64,000 nucleotides of DNA, taken from contig OY723317.1 in NCBI GenBank assembly GCA_963210315.1, positions 1,426,001-1,490,000 on the forward strand, written 5' to 3'. The position numbers and the translations under genes were made by a program. Below are positions 1 to 10,236 of this stretch, one piece after another (within the stretch, counting starts at the first letter, position 1; every line of letters begins with the position of its first letter). Source of the stretch: Rhynchopus euleeides (taxonomy: Eukaryota > Euglenozoa > Diplonemea > Diplonemida > Diplonemidae). A model generated the notes under the pieces. The model was not told the origin of the DNA and searched no databases. It saw only the letters and a list, made by a program, of their open reading frames with translations.

Positions 1-467
1 CCCAGAGAGCTGTCGAAATGCGCGCTCACCAGGAGGGCCGGCGCGTCCGGCTTGGCACCCTGGGGGGTCACCTTCACCACAACGTTGACAACCCTGTGGT
101 AGGTGTTGACAAACCCTCCGAGAAAGCCTGTGGCAAAGCCTCCGGAAGGCCACTGCACGTCGAGGTGGACATCCGTCTCCGGGTGGGAGCTGGCGTTGAA
201 GGCCTTCACCTGCGAGATGATGTACTCAGGGGTGACAGCCTCGTTCGCCCTGGAGCCGACGGTGCGGACCCCAGTCCCCAGGATGTACTTCAGATGGGCC
301 ATGGCGCGCGCGGAGCTGAACTCCTCCTCAGACGCATCCAGCCCCTTCGCCTCCGGCAGCCAGTTGTGGTAGTGCAGCACAAACCCCAGCAGGATGCAGT
401 GCAGCAGCACCACAAAGTGCTCGCTCCCCTCCAGCAGCCTGTGCCCCCTTTTCCGTCCCACAGTCAT
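1..467 (-). CDS. ERMP1-like M28 zinc peptidase, N-terminal part (runs off left edge)
   Basis: Reading the minus strand from the ATG at 467 gives about 155 residues without a stop, continuing past base 1. A short basic start (MTVGRKRGHRLLEG) is followed by one hydrophobic segment (about residues 17-33, FVVLLHCILLGFVLHYH) typical of a signal anchor. Then come the landmarks of endoplasmic reticulum metallopeptidase 1: SARAMAHLKYI, GVRTVGSRANE, and near the edge LLVSAHFDSSLG, the histidine-containing zinc-site region of M28 peptidases. The remaining metal ligands and the C-terminal membrane domain lie outside. Family members are ER membrane aminopeptidase-like enzymes. The frame is open at the edge, so an ORF search requiring a stop would miss it. 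I see no splice acceptor next to the ATG. The family call rests on motif recognition only. Confidence 0.75.
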   Translation of the reverse strand, partial: MTVGRKRGHRLLEGSEHFVVLLHCILLGFVLHYHNWLPEAKGLDASEEEFSSARAMAHLKYILGTGVRTVGSRANEAVTPEYIISQVKAFNASSHPETDVHLDVQWPSGGFATGFLGGFVNTYHRVVNVVVKVTPQGAKPDAPALLVSAHFDSSL

Positions 468-769
468 CGTGCCGGGGGAGTGTGTGTGTGTGTGGGGTGT
501 GCGGGGGTATGTGGGGAGGGGTAAGGCAAAGGACAGACCCTCCCGCCCTCCCTCTCTGCAACCACTACTCCCCTCCCTCCACACACACCCTCTGTGTGGC
601 TGGGAAGGTGTAAAAAAAGGGAGGGGGGCCCCCCACCTCGCCCAACTCCCTGTGTCTGTGGTGGCGTAGTGCAGTGGTGTGTGCGTGTGGCAGCGGAGGC
701 GCCAACCACACCACACTCGGGTGTGCATCCGATGCATGGGTGTGGGGGGGGGGAACAGAAAAAACAGGT
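468..769. other. Intergenic, G/C-skewed
   Basis: Pyrimidine/purine-skewed sequence upstream of the M28 peptidase gene, with short GT and G tracts. No gene or defined promoter element recognised. Confidence 0.4.
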
Positions 770-1954
770 GGCTTCGTTCATAAACACCCCCCCCAGATTG
801 GGCCTTTTAGCCATTTTTGGCCAAAAATTGGGAATACTCGCATTCACCACCCTCGTCTGCCCCCCACCTGCACTTCGGGGGGTCCGGGTGGGCCACGGGG
901 GACCCAGGAGTCCATTTTGCTCTCTCATTGGCACGAGAAATGGGGAAAAATACCTTCTCGCGAGCCTGGTACCGGATCACAAAAGAGCTGCCGAAATCGG
1001 CGTAAGTCTTCGTTCGACGAAACAGATGAGGGATCAGCTTGCTCGCGGAGTGGTCGTAGTCAGTGTCTCGGTATGCTGGCACCGAGCATCATTCAGCAGA
1101 TGACAGGACTTCAACCTGGAGAGCAAACGCCACATCGTCCACGGGTTCCGGGATGACGGATAGTCAGAAGAGTGTAACATGCCCGTAGGTACAGGGTGTT
1201 CTCGAGGCAAGCGTGAGCCCCGGCGGTCGACCCACTACAATTCACAGAGGACAACATCGATACGAACCAGTGTTCGACGGTGTGCTGATTCGGATGCACA
1301 AATGAGGGTCCCGCAAATCAGGCATCTACCTGGGCTCATTGCAGCTTTGGAAGGACACTGTCTGGTATAACCAGACGGTGGCGGACGAGTGTGGTGAAAG
1401 ACGGGTATCATCTGCACAGCTCGACGACCAATTACATGTGTCACACAAGGCCATCCGACTGGTGGCTACTGCACTCGGGAGGGCAGCCCCCAGACGGAGT
1501 GAAAACATCTGCCGCAGCCAGTAGGACCACCACACGTCGGGAGGAACTGCAGGATTTGCTCCACTCTGATGGTTCATTCTGACTTTTGTTAGGGGTCTGA
1601 CACTCTGGCGCAACTCTGGCAACTGTATCGACGTCAATGGAGGCGCAACGAACGAAGCCCCTATCAAAGGAGTCCCTGGTTCCCTCGTGGATGACATGTG
1701 CTCTGGTCCGGGTAAATACCAGAAGGCAGGAGAGTCGCAGAGACGGCCTAATGGAGCGTGGAAAAATGATACATTCCCCTCATGATTATGGGTCTTTTGC
1801 ACAAAAATGGCCGGAAAAAGACCTCCCAAGTGCCCCCGAACCTGTTTTCCCACCTCGAGGGTGGTTGCGAGGGTGGTGAATGCGATTTTTCCCAATTTTC
1901 GCCCAAAAATGGCTAAAAGGCCCAATCTGGGGGGGGGTGTTTATGAACGAACCC
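770..1954. mobile_element. Non-autonomous TIR element (1.18 kb) with AGGT target duplication
   Basis: The first ~85 bases (from GGCTTCGTTCATAAAC) are the inverted complement of the last ~85 (ending GTTTATGAACGAACCC). Both arms share the AGATTGGGCCTTTTAGCC segment and end inward at CACCACCCTCG. The bases AGGT lie directly outside both ends (766-769 and 1955-1958), as a 4-bp target site duplication would. Nothing inside reads as a transposase, so this is a MITE-like derivative. The superfamily is not identifiable from what I see. Confidence 0.75.
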
Positions 1955-2216
1955 AGGTTTAAAAAAAACCCCCCCCCACCCCTGCAATCTATCACCACCC
2001 ATATGGGGGGTTGAGAGGGGGTTTGATCGTCGAGAGTGACTGGAAAAGTAAGTCTCCCAGCACCTTGTGTGTCATGGGGGGGTTGAGAGGGGGGGGGGGG
2101 CTGTGGGGGGGAAGGTATTAAACCACCTCCCCTCTCCCCTCACCCTTCTCCCCCCATCCCCCTCCCTGCTGCGCTCTGCGTGTGTGCCCTCGCCCCACCG
2201 GAGAGCCCGCCTCGAC
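1955..2216. repeat. Copy of dispersed poly(G)/TTTGATCGTCGAGAG repeat
   Basis: Contains a G tract followed by TTTGATCGTCGAGAGTGAC, GGAAAAGTAAGT and CTCCCAGCACCTT (2021-2066). This is the same short repeat found near 16500, 21711, 21970 and, inverted, 45600-45740. It lies just downstream of the glycosyltransferase stop codon. Confidence 0.55.
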
Positions 2217-4880
2217 CTACCCCCAGAGAGCCGCCTCGACAGTGTCTGCGACACGCCCTGCCACATGCGGTGTCACGTTGTAAGCAGAGTAGTAGAAGGC
2301 GCTTGCTGCTGGAACCTCCCACACAGGCAGACGCAGCGCTGCTGCCAGGTGATGCCAGACGAGGTCAGCAGCAGGCCGCATGGGAAGCAGCACCAGGGGG
2401 GTGCCCGGGGCACAGGCGACTGCATTGGCCAGCCCTGCGCCATGCGGCCCGACGACGGCGGCGGCGCGGGAGAAGAGGCGCAGCTGCGCCAAGAGGGGCA
2501 CGCCCTTCCCACGGTGCACCGCAACACGCAGGGAGTGCCGCAGCTGCCCCGCTGCAGGCGGGTTGCTGAGCCTCCTCGACAGAGCAGCGAGGATGTACCC
2601 CTCCTCCTGGGCTGACACGGCCCGAGCCGCAGCGCCTGCCCTCGAGACGTAGACAACCAGGTCGGGGTGGTGGTGGCGGGGCTGCTGCTGCTGTTGCTGC
2701 ACAGCAGCAGCGCGCAGCGCGCCCGACACATCCCGTATCGCTGCGGCACTGGGGTAGTACACATTCCACGGGTCCCAGGCAAACGGGTCGCCAGGCGTTG
2801 CGCTGGCAGGGGGGTTGCCCGGGAGGCGTGCCTGGTGGAGGGTGCGCAGCAGTGCGGCGGTGGAGGTGCTGCTGCCACCACCCCCCACCACGGCATATCC
2901 CGCGTGTGCCGTGAAGACCGCGGAGACGGAGGGGAACACGGCGGTGCGGATGGCAGGGCCTGGCGCGGCGGTGCTGCTGCGGCTGCCGCCGCCACCCCTT
3001 CCGCAGCCCGACAGGGCCTGCTGTGCGGCAGACGCTTCCGAGGGCAGCAGCGGGAAGCCCAGCAGCACGACGTGCCGCAGGTGTGGCTTGCCCAGGCGGT
3101 CTGCGAGACCCCCCAGCAGGGCCGCCACAGCGGAGACGGTGGCGGAGAAGGGAGGTGCTGAGGCTGTGGCGGAGAGCGCGGAATCCTGCCTCCTGGGCAG
3201 CAGCAGCACAGTGTCTGGGATGCGGCAGGGCTGCGGAGGCGGTGGGTCCTGCCCGCCCTCTGCGGTGGGTGCTGTCGCGGGGGTGTCGAACACGCCCGCA
3301 CGGCACAGCACTGCAACGCGCGACAGCACCTCGACGAGGAAGTGGTAGTGGTTGGCAGCCTTGGCCTGCACTGCAGAGGCGGCTGGGTGGGGGAAGACGT
3401 GCGGAGGGCGGGTGTCGCCGCCGGCACCCCCGCCGCCCACCTGCTCCTCCAGACGTGCGGAGTGGAGGTGGTCCCCTGCGAAGGCCGTCCCGTTGCCCAG
3501 GATGATGCCTGCCTCGCCGTGCAGGCGGTGCCAGCTGAATGTCGTGACAAACACGTTCTTCTCGGGGAATGAGGCGGGGCTGCTGCTGCCACCACCACCA
3601 CCCTCACCCTCACCAGCACCGCCTCTCCCGCCCTCGGGGGAGGCGGGGCTAGTGAGGGTGGAGGGCAGGGTGTACGCCTGGCGCTGTGTGCCGAAGGGGG
3701 CACCGCCACGGATGATGAGAGAGGCACATCTGCCTCGTGGTGTGGCGGGGCGGCACAGGGGGGCAGGTCTGGTGGCACTATTAGGAGCAGCAGTGTGATG
3801 CCCCACAGGGCATTGCCCCACGGCGGGGCGGTGCGTCTCATCCACCGCCACGACGTGCCCAGCCTCCGTGCCCCCTCCCTCCGAAAACCCACCCCGCACC
3901 ACCTCGCCCTGCAGCGGGAACAGCGACACCGCAGACAGCGGTGCGGCAACACCGCCCCCCTTCCTCTTCTTCTTCTTCCTCCCCCCCTCCTCCGGCACCG
4001 CCTCAACCAGGCCCAGCTGCAGGGCGGCGAAGCCGTGCCACATCGCCCTCTCCGAAAGGGGCTGCGAGGTGCACAGCACGGTCTGCGCCATGCGGTGCGC
4101 CTCTGAGGTGTTCCTCCGCATTGCGGCATCACCTCCACCTCCTCCCCCTCCTCCAGCCCCACCCTCAGGCAGCAGGGCTTCGGCTGCCTGCAGCGCTGCG
4201 TCGGGGTCGCCGCTGCGGAGGAGAGTGTTGGCGTAGTTTAGAAGGGATGTGGGGCTGCCAGGCGCAAGGCGCATCGCCCTGCGGAATAGGGGGAGTGCCT
4301 CTGCGTAGCGCATGCCCTGCGACAGGGCTGTGGCAGCGCCGAGGAGTGATTCGGGCGTGCCGTCGATCTCAGCGGATTCAGAGCAGGTCGGGATGGCGGA
4401 GTCAACCGCATGGGAGACCCCATGGTGCTCAAACAGCCTCAGGAGCAGATTGCACTGCGCCCGGAGCGCCTTCTCCTTGCAAGCCACACACCCCGGCGGG
4501 GCGGCGCGGGCCGCAGCGTGGTATACATCCAACGCCTCCTGAACCCGCCCCACACCCTCCAGCACCACGCCGAGGTTTGCCCAGGCATCCCCCACCTCGG
4601 GTGCCTTAAGAATCACATCTCGGAATGCCTGGGCTGCGCCCTGCATGTCCCCTGAGCTGTGCAGAAGCATGCCAGTCTGGAAATCCGCTGTGGCGGACTG
4701 TGCAGCCGGAGGGTCCCTCTTATGGGCGACATACCACCCAGGGTCGACGGGCTGTGATGGGCTGGCTGGCAGGGGCAGCAGCAGCAGCAACACCAGCAGC
4801 AGGGTACAGGGGGTGCTGCCGGGCTGCGGCAGTGGCGCAGAAGGGCATGGGGTGCAGGAGGCCCGGTGGTAGCCCCGCAT
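2217..4880 (-). CDS. Secretory TPR protein with GT61-family glycosyltransferase domain
   Basis: 887 codons with no intron needed. Residues 25-42 are a leucine-rich signal peptide or anchor ([16 protein letters not shown]). Residues ~60-220 form helical repeats in TPR style (DAWANLGVVLEGVGRVQEAL; EALPLFRRAMRLAPGSP). The C-terminal half carries hallmarks of family GT61 (DUF563): NHYHFLVEVLSR near 510, YVSRAG near 743, and FSRAAAVVGPHGAGLANAV near 800-820. GT61 members include Golgi xylosyl- and GlcNAc-transferases, so it probably glycosylates proteins or polysaccharide in the secretory pathway; donor and acceptor are unknown. Low-complexity Gly, Pro, Lys and Gln tracts interrupt the domains. 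The region around residues 290-400 is poorly conserved-looking and could hide an intron. The start is preceded by a C17 tract. Confidence 0.7.
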   Translation of the reverse strand: MRGYHRASCTPCPSAPLPQPGSTPCTLLLVLLLLLPLPASPSQPVDPGWYVAHKRDPPAAQSATADFQTGMLLHSSGDMQGAAQAFRDVILKAPEVGDAWANLGVVLEGVGRVQEALDVYHAAARAAPPGCVACKEKALRAQCNLLLRLFEHHGVSHAVDSAIPTCSESAEIDGTPESLLGAATALSQGMRYAEALPLFRRAMRLAPGSPTSLLNYANTLLRSGDPDAALQAAEALLPEGGAGGGGGGGGDAAMRRNTSEAHRMAQTVLCTSQPLSERAMWHGFAALQLGLVEAVPEEGGRKKKKRKGGGVAAPLSAVSLFPLQGEVVRGGFSEGGGTEAGHVVAVDETHRPAVGQCPVGHHTAAPNSATRPAPLCRPATPRGRCASLIIRGGAPFGTQRQAYTLPSTLTSPASPEGGRGGAGEGEGGGGGSSSPASFPEKNVFVTTFSWHRLHGEAGIILGNGTAFAGDHLHSARLEEQVGGGGAGGDTRPPHVFPHPAASAVQAKAANHYHFLVEVLSRVAVLCRAGVFDTPATAPTAEGGQDPPPPQPCRIPDTVLLLPRRQDSALSATASAPPFSATVSAVAALLGGLADRLGKPHLRHVVLLGFPLLPSEASAAQQALSGCGRGGGGSRSSTAAPGPAIRTAVFPSVSAVFTAHAGYAVVGGGGSSTSTAALLRTLHQARLPGNPPASATPGDPFAWDPWNVYYPSAAAIRDVSGALRAAAVQQQQQQPRHHHPDLVVYVSRAGAAARAVSAQEEGYILAALSRRLSNPPAAGQLRHSLRVAVHRGKGVPLLAQLRLFSRAAAVVGPHGAGLANAVACAPGTPLVLLPMRPAADLVWHHLAAALRLPVWEVPAASAFYYSAYNVTPHVAGRVADTVEAALWG

Positions 4881-5133
4881 GGGGTGGGGGGGGGGGGGGG
4901 GGGTGTGCAGCTGGGCACACCCTGTCTGCCTCTCTCTCTACCGCTCTCTCTTTCGCCCTGCCTGCCCTTCACTGTTGAGGCATAATGGAGGCGGTGTGCC
5001 GGAGTGAGAGAGTGAAAGAGTGAAAGAGATAATGGGTGGGGTGTGGGTGTGGGTATCTATATTCCAGGGATACTCACACTTAAAGCATACCGAGAGAGAG
5101 ACAGGTTACGGGAGAGAGGGGGGGGGGGGGGTA
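4881..5133. other. Upstream region of the glycosyltransferase gene with a long G/C homopolymer
   Basis: Contains a run of about 17 G (C on the coding strand) directly before the start codon, then purine-rich (GAGA) sequence and a second G tract abutting the 5134 element. No defined promoter motif recognised. Confidence 0.4.
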
Positions 5134-6280
5134 GGGGGGGTCAAATGCCACCCTTTTACGTGGACAAACACGATTTTTCAAAAAACCGGCGCAGAGGCCC
5201 CAAAGCCCCCGTAAACCCTCCAAACCCCCCCAGATCGGTCCGGAAACCCATCGAACCCCACTTTTCCACCATTCCGGGCACCTCAGGTGCCCGAATTGGG
5301 GTACCTAAATTTTGTGCCACCGTTTGGTACCGTACAGTGCCACTGTGTGGGAGGTTGGAAAAGAAAATGCCCCAACACACCACATCTGAGGGTTGCAATG
5401 CATGTTGCTTGCCAACCACGTCATCCGGTGGGTGTCAGGCGCTATGTAGGTGGCATTAGCCAGGTCTTCGATGAGTTCTGGCTTGTATATGTACCTCCCT
5501 GCCACCATGCACCGGGAGGCTGCCTGTAGGTACGGAACAGTCCAGATGGTCGTGTGATTCCTGTGCAGCAGTGCTCCACAACCGGGATGTGTTGACAACG
5601 ACTGTTGCAACACGAGCTGTACATTCCGGGAACACATGAAGTGCGCTGTCGTGGTACCCATTGTGCCAGAATTGGTAGTTGCTGCGGTCTACTTTGCCTG
5701 GCCCAAGAGCACTGGTACTGAACGGTGCAATATGCGTGGCGAGGTGAATACAACGGAAGCGCGCAAAGTCAATACAGCTCTCGGATGGCGGGTGGTGGTG
5801 CCACTAGTGTGTGACGTTCACTCGAGGATACAACGCATCACAATGAATCAGCAACCGTGGACCGAGTACAATACGCTCTCTGTGGCTGGTGTGGGGGACA
5901 AAGGCAGTGCCTGTGCCGCAGGCAGGGAGGTATATATACAAGCCAGAACACATCGAAGACCTGGCTAATGCCACCTACATAGCGCCTGACACCCACCGGA
6001 TGACGTGGTTGGCAAGCAACATGCATTGCAACCCTCAGATGTGGTGTGTTGGGGCATTTTCTTTTCCAACCTCCCACACAGTGGCACTGTACGGTACCAA
6101 ACGGTGGCACAAAATTTAGGTACCCCAATTCGGGCACCTGAGGTGCCCGGAATGGTGGAAAAGTGGGGTTCGATGGGTTTCCGGACCGATCTGGGGGGGT
6201 TTGGAGGGTTTACGGGGGCTTTGGGGCCTCTGCGCCGGTTTTTTGAAAAATCGTGTTTGTCACCCCCATTTGACCCCCCC
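5134..6280. mobile_element. TA-flanked TIR element (1.15 kb) with ~360-bp arms
   Basis: Bases 5134 to about 5505 are nearly the exact reverse complement of about 5928 to 6280. The ends read GGGGGGGTCAAATG and CATTTGACCCCCCC, and TA lies immediately outside both ends, as in Tc1/mariner-type insertions. The core (about 5510-5925) has no convincing coding capacity. ORFs in the two arms simply mirror each other. It is a long-TIR foldback/MITE-type element. Confidence 0.8.
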
Positions 6281-6820
6281 TAGGGGGGGGGGGAAGAGTG
6301 GGAGATGCGGTAGGGTCTCAGTGATGCTGTTCGGCTTGTGTGTGGGGGGAGAGGGGGGAGGGGGGAGAGATCCGCTGGTGATTCGATTGAACACCGACTG
6401 TTCACCCCCCCCCCCCCTCCCCCTCCCCACCAGCGGTGTCGTCGCGGCTCGCAGTTGGTATCAAAGCAGGGGTGGGGTGGGGGAGGGGGGTGGGGGGGTA
6501 CAGCCTCATAAAATCGATGCGTGCGCCCTCGGTCCACAAAGCTGTTATCACGCCTTACCCCTCACACCACACAGGTGCTGCCCTCCCCTCAACCAACAAT
6601 CCCCTTCCCCCCCCCCCCGCCCCAACCCCCCCACAGACCTGCTGCCTCGAAGCAGTCCAGACATAAGGCGAAAAGATACGCGGTGTGTGCACAGCCAGCA
6701 CAGACATGCACATGGCATCACCACACCCCCTCCCCCTCCCCGCGTATGATTTCTTTACTATGGCTTGTGGGAGGACACGTTATAGAACCTATCTGCGCCC
6801 GCCGGCCCGCCCCCCCCTCT

Positions 6821-6889
6821 CCACCACCACCACCACCACCACCACCACCACCACCACCACCACCACCACCACCACCACCACCACCACCA
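6821..6889. repeat. (CAC)n microsatellite
   Basis: About 23 uninterrupted trinucleotide units. The poly-Thr, poly-Pro, poly-His or poly-Gly ORFs over it are artefacts of the repeat. Confidence 0.95.
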
Positions 6890-7271
6890 TCTGAGTTTAC
6901 GTTGGGAATTTGCAGCGGAGAGAGAGGCAGAGCACACTCACACAACACCACCTTCATCAGGTTTTATACCCTGGGTGGTTGTTGCATCTTTGTTTTCCCT
7001 CCCACCCTTTCCCAGGCGTGCCTTATGTCAGGTGCCTTTGGGCGTGGTGGGTTGTACCCTTTGGTGTTAACCCTTATTTATTTCTGCTCTTGAGGAGCTT
7101 TCTTGCTGTGGTGGAGCATTCCCACCCTCCTACCCTCCTTTGGCCTGTCCAGCTCGGTAACCTGGAAGTTGGGCGGGTCCCAAACCCCGACGCACGTAAC
7201 AGTTAGTTCGGAAGACTCTTCCCCCTCCCCCACCTCTCTGCCAATTAAGTGAATCGGAGCAACAACAAATT

Positions 7272-7355
7272 CCCACCACCACCACCACCACCACCACCAC
7301 CACCACCACCACCACCACCACCACCACCACCACCACCACCACCACCACCACCACA
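7272..7355. repeat. (CAC)n microsatellite
   Basis: About 28 trinucleotide units, followed by CA dinucleotides at 7391-7413 that abut the direct-repeat element. Confidence 0.95.
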
Positions 7356-7413
7356 CCGCCGCTGGATCGTGAAGTGCCATGCACATACATCACCACACAC
7401 ACACACACGCACA

Positions 7414-8573
7414 CAAGCCCTCAAGACTCTTGAAGCGGCCTGACTATTTAGTGTCTTCGTCGCAGCAAGGGGGCGATATATACCACCCTTTTTATTGATT
7501 TCACGTGTCAGTGTTTGACTTTTTCGCAACTTCATTTCTTCCTTTTTCTCCCTCTCCAACCCCACCCGTGACACCACCAGGGTTTAGCTAGCCCTGGTCC
7601 GATTATCCCCGGTTCTTCGCTGAAGAGACGCGGCCGGGGGGAGGGGTACGAAGAGTACGCGTCGAAACCGGTGTCACGTCGTGTTGGGGAATCCTTCGGG
7701 AGTGCGATACTGAAGGGGAGGTGCTACTGCCCGTGCAGGGCGACACCGCCTTAAAACTTTATAACCACACACAAACCCTCTATTCCCCCAGGCCTGATGA
7801 GCAATCCCCCCTGCCTCATGTTGTGACTTCCTTTCTACCTTGCACAAAACATCCCATTTGCCCCTTTTCTTCCTTCGAAAGTGTTATGACTACCCCCCCT
7901 TCCCCACCCCTCGGGAGTGCCACTCCTCTGGTGGTTAAAAGTGACCCGCCGTTGTGCCTTCGGCATCTGTTGCGTGTGCCGTCGTATTCTTCCTATGCAC
8001 TAGTTATAGCTATCCGGGGGCGGCCTGCTGTCGCACCAGTGGGCTGCCCCACCTCTGCACCCTCGGTTTTTAAGATGTTCACCACAGCGGAGAATGATCC
8101 CCTTCTCTGTGGCGATCGAGCCAAGCTGGACGAGGTTCGCCTTCGGGCGAAGGTCATGTGGGCGGACAAAAGGTGCCTGCTCCTGAGACTCATCAGCAAC
8201 CTGTTTCTTCCTTCAAGCCCTCAAGACTCTTGAAGCGGCCTGACTATTTAGTGTCTTCGTCGCAGCAAGGGGGCGATATATACCACCCTTTTTATTGATT
8301 TCACGTGTCAGTGTTTGACTTTTTCGCAACTTCATTTCTTCCTTTTTCTCCCTCTCCAACCCCACCCGTGACACCACCAGGGTTTAGCTAGCCCTGGTCC
8401 GATTATCCCCGGTTCTTCGCTGAAGAGACGCGGCCGGGGGGAGGGGTACGAAGAGTACGCGTCGAAACCGGTGTCACGTCGTGTTGGGGAATCCTTCGGG
8501 AGTGCGATACTGAAGGGGAGGTGCTACTGCCCGTGCAGGGCCACACCGCCTTAAAACTTTATAACCACACACA
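7414..8573. mobile_element. TRIM-like element: 360-bp direct repeats 800 bp apart
   Basis: 7414-7773 and 8214-8573 are nearly identical direct repeats offset by exactly 800 bp. Both begin CAAGCCCTCAAGACTCTTGAAG (contains the palindrome TCAAGA-CTC-TTGA) and end in ATAACCACACACA. The 440-bp interior has no recognised gene. A 170-codon plus-strand ORF (7721-8233) crosses from the first repeat into the second and matches nothing I know. Both outer flanks are CA repeats. This fits a terminal-repeat miniature retroelement, but unequal exchange between CA repeats could also have produced it. No TG...CA LTR ends are obvious. Confidence 0.5.
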
Positions 8574-8908
8574 CACACACACTACCTCACCTCCTCTGAC
8601 CAGCTGTGTGATTCGCTGAAATTTTCCCGCCTCCCTACCCCACCAACCCAACCCAAAGCGGCCAAATCCGTCCACTCTCTTCACCACAGCTCTTTCCCCA
8701 CCTGCGGTGTATGCTATTGTAACGGCGAACTGATAGCCGTCGGTTGGCGTAGATTCGATATTAGAATCCGGGGGTTTTACACCGCTTAGACCGTAGTATT
8801 AGCCAGCCGTATCACCAGCAGCATTGCGGAGCAACTTCCCCCAGGCAGGGGTTGTGGGAAACAACACGGAGTGCGTGTGGGAGGAGAGAGGGGAAGGGTG
8901 CTGTGGAG
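8574..8908. other. Intergenic, no gene seen
   Basis: Begins with a CA repeat. Otherwise unique-looking sequence with nothing recognised. Confidence 0.4.
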
Positions 8909-9128
8909 GGGTGGGGGGGTGGGGGGGGTGGGGGGGGTGGGGGGGGTGGGGGGGGTGGGGGGGGTGGGGGGGGTGGGGGGGGTGGGGGGGGTGGGGGGGG
9001 TGGGGGGGGTGGGGGGGGTGGGGGGGGTGGGGGGGGTGGGGGGGGTGGGGGGGGTGGGGGGGTGGGGGGGTGGGGGGGTGGGGGGGTGGGGGGGTGGGGG
9101 GGTGGGGGGGTGGGGGGGTGGGGGGGGT
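8909..9128 (+). repeat. G-rich minisatellite (TGGGGGG units)
   Basis: About 220 bases of G6-G7 runs separated by single T on the plus strand: first 8-bp units (TGGGGGGG-like), then 7-bp units. Every reading frame stays open, giving spurious Gly/Val/Trp or Pro/His/Thr ORFs on both strands. The plus strand has very high G-quadruplex potential. Confidence 0.9.
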
Positions 9129-9556
9129 GATGCAATTCCTTCGGCATGTAATTCGGCCAGAAGACAGGAGAAGCTCCCCACGACCTCTGTGTTTCCGGAG
9201 GGGGGTTATTATGACATTCTGGCGGCGGAAGAACAGTCGACGGCCCTTCCGCCCCGCCCACCTCGGGGGGCAATACATCCTAAGGGGAACGGGCCCAGCT
9301 GCTGGCAGGGGAGGGGGGGAAGAGCAGGGCGGATGAGGTTTGCTTCAGTCACCGTTGGATTGCGAGGTGGGGTTTGGGCGGCTAGAACACACAGCACACG
9401 CACAGGCGAATCGGTTTTTTTTTTGCAGTGGCCAGGCTGTATCCTGACACCAAAATCTGGTTTTTCCAGTGGCGAAAAAATTTTCACGACCCTCGATTTT
9501 GCCAGAATTTTTTTTTACCCCTCAATTTTTTTCGGCGCCCTTCGGGCGCCGAAACC
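9129..9556. other. Intergenic with perfect GC hairpin
   Basis: No gene recognised. A near-perfect hairpin CGGCGCCC-TTC-GGGCGCCG lies at about 9532-9552, after AT-rich sequence. Confidence 0.4.
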
Positions 9557-10114
9557 TCAACCCGCTCGGTCAGTCATGCTCTGACCCGCCCTTCTGGAAC
9601 CTCCGCCCCAACACGCGTACTTGCCGTTGCCAAATTGCTTGAACGAGGTCTTCCTCTGCATTATTTTGTCCGTCTGGATGACCTGAATGTCATCAAATGA
9701 AGCCCGCAGAGCGGAAACTGGGAGGCCGGACTCCAAATAACCTCGCATACTTGAGGACATCATCGAGCAAGTCTTGCGGGGAAGTGTAAACCATATACAA
9801 CCAAAGTGTACGTGACTGTTAGCAACTTCTCGACGGAACTGGCGAAGCATAGTCTTCACCGTCGTCCACTGCGCAACCAGAGCGTCCTCCTGTGCCCCCT
9901 CCAGGAGGCCTGTGCCTGCCTTTGACACAGTCGTGAACTCCGACCGAGGACTCGATGTATCGACCAGCTTGGCCTGCTGTGCCTCAGAGTTCAGGGCTTC
10001 GAGAAATAGTTGAAAAGAAATCTGACCTCCAGGGAAACTCGGACTTTTTTTCCCCCAGCCAAAAATCCCGTGGCGAAAATATTTTTTCTTGGACGCCACG
10101 CAACTTTTTTTCAC
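9557..10114 (-). CDS. Possible hypothetical ORF or TE remnant, up to 185 aa
   Basis: The minus strand stays open for up to 185 codons. The middle has ordinary amino-acid composition (for example EALNSEAQQAKLVDTSS, QFRREVANSHVHFGCIWF), unlike the low-complexity ORFs nearby. It matches no family I recognise. It sits between AT-rich TTTTCGCCACGGG-type repeat fragments, so it may be the decayed interior of a mobile element. Start codon and boundaries are uncertain. Confidence 0.25.
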   Translation of the reverse strand: MKKSCVASKKKYFRHGIFGWGKKSPSFPGGQISFQLFLEALNSEAQQAKLVDTSSPRSEFTTVSKAGTGLLEGAQEDALVAQWTTVKTMLRQFRREVANSHVHFGCIWFTLPRKTCSMMSSSMRGYLESGLPVSALRASFDDIQVIQTDKIMQRKTSFKQFGNGKYACWGGGSRRAGQSMTDRAG

Positions 10115-10236
10115 GCACGCCCGGTTACGGTAATCACTTTTTTCTCACGCTTTTTACTTTTTTCTCACGCTTTTTTCTTTTTTCTCACGCTTTTTTTCTT
10201 TTTTTTCACGCTTTTTTTGGCGTGAAAAAAAAGTCC

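Larger units (their letters stand above)
6281..7413. other. Intergenic, with CAC microsatellites and poly(G/C)
   Basis: No gene recognised. It holds G/C homopolymers, C-rich tracts, and the two CAC arrays listed separately. Confidence 0.5.

Noticed and set aside
5043..6283. Paired identical ORFs in the arms of the TIR element (e.g. 5156-5419 minus and 6005-6283 plus)
   Set aside because: Mirror images of one inverted repeat; no conserved domain.
6685..7577. Poly-Thr, poly-Pro, poly-Trp, poly-Val and poly-Gly ORFs
   Set aside because: Produced by the CAC microsatellites.
8786..9584. Pro/His/Thr- and Gly/Val/Trp-rich ORFs
   Set aside because: Produced by the G-rich minisatellite.
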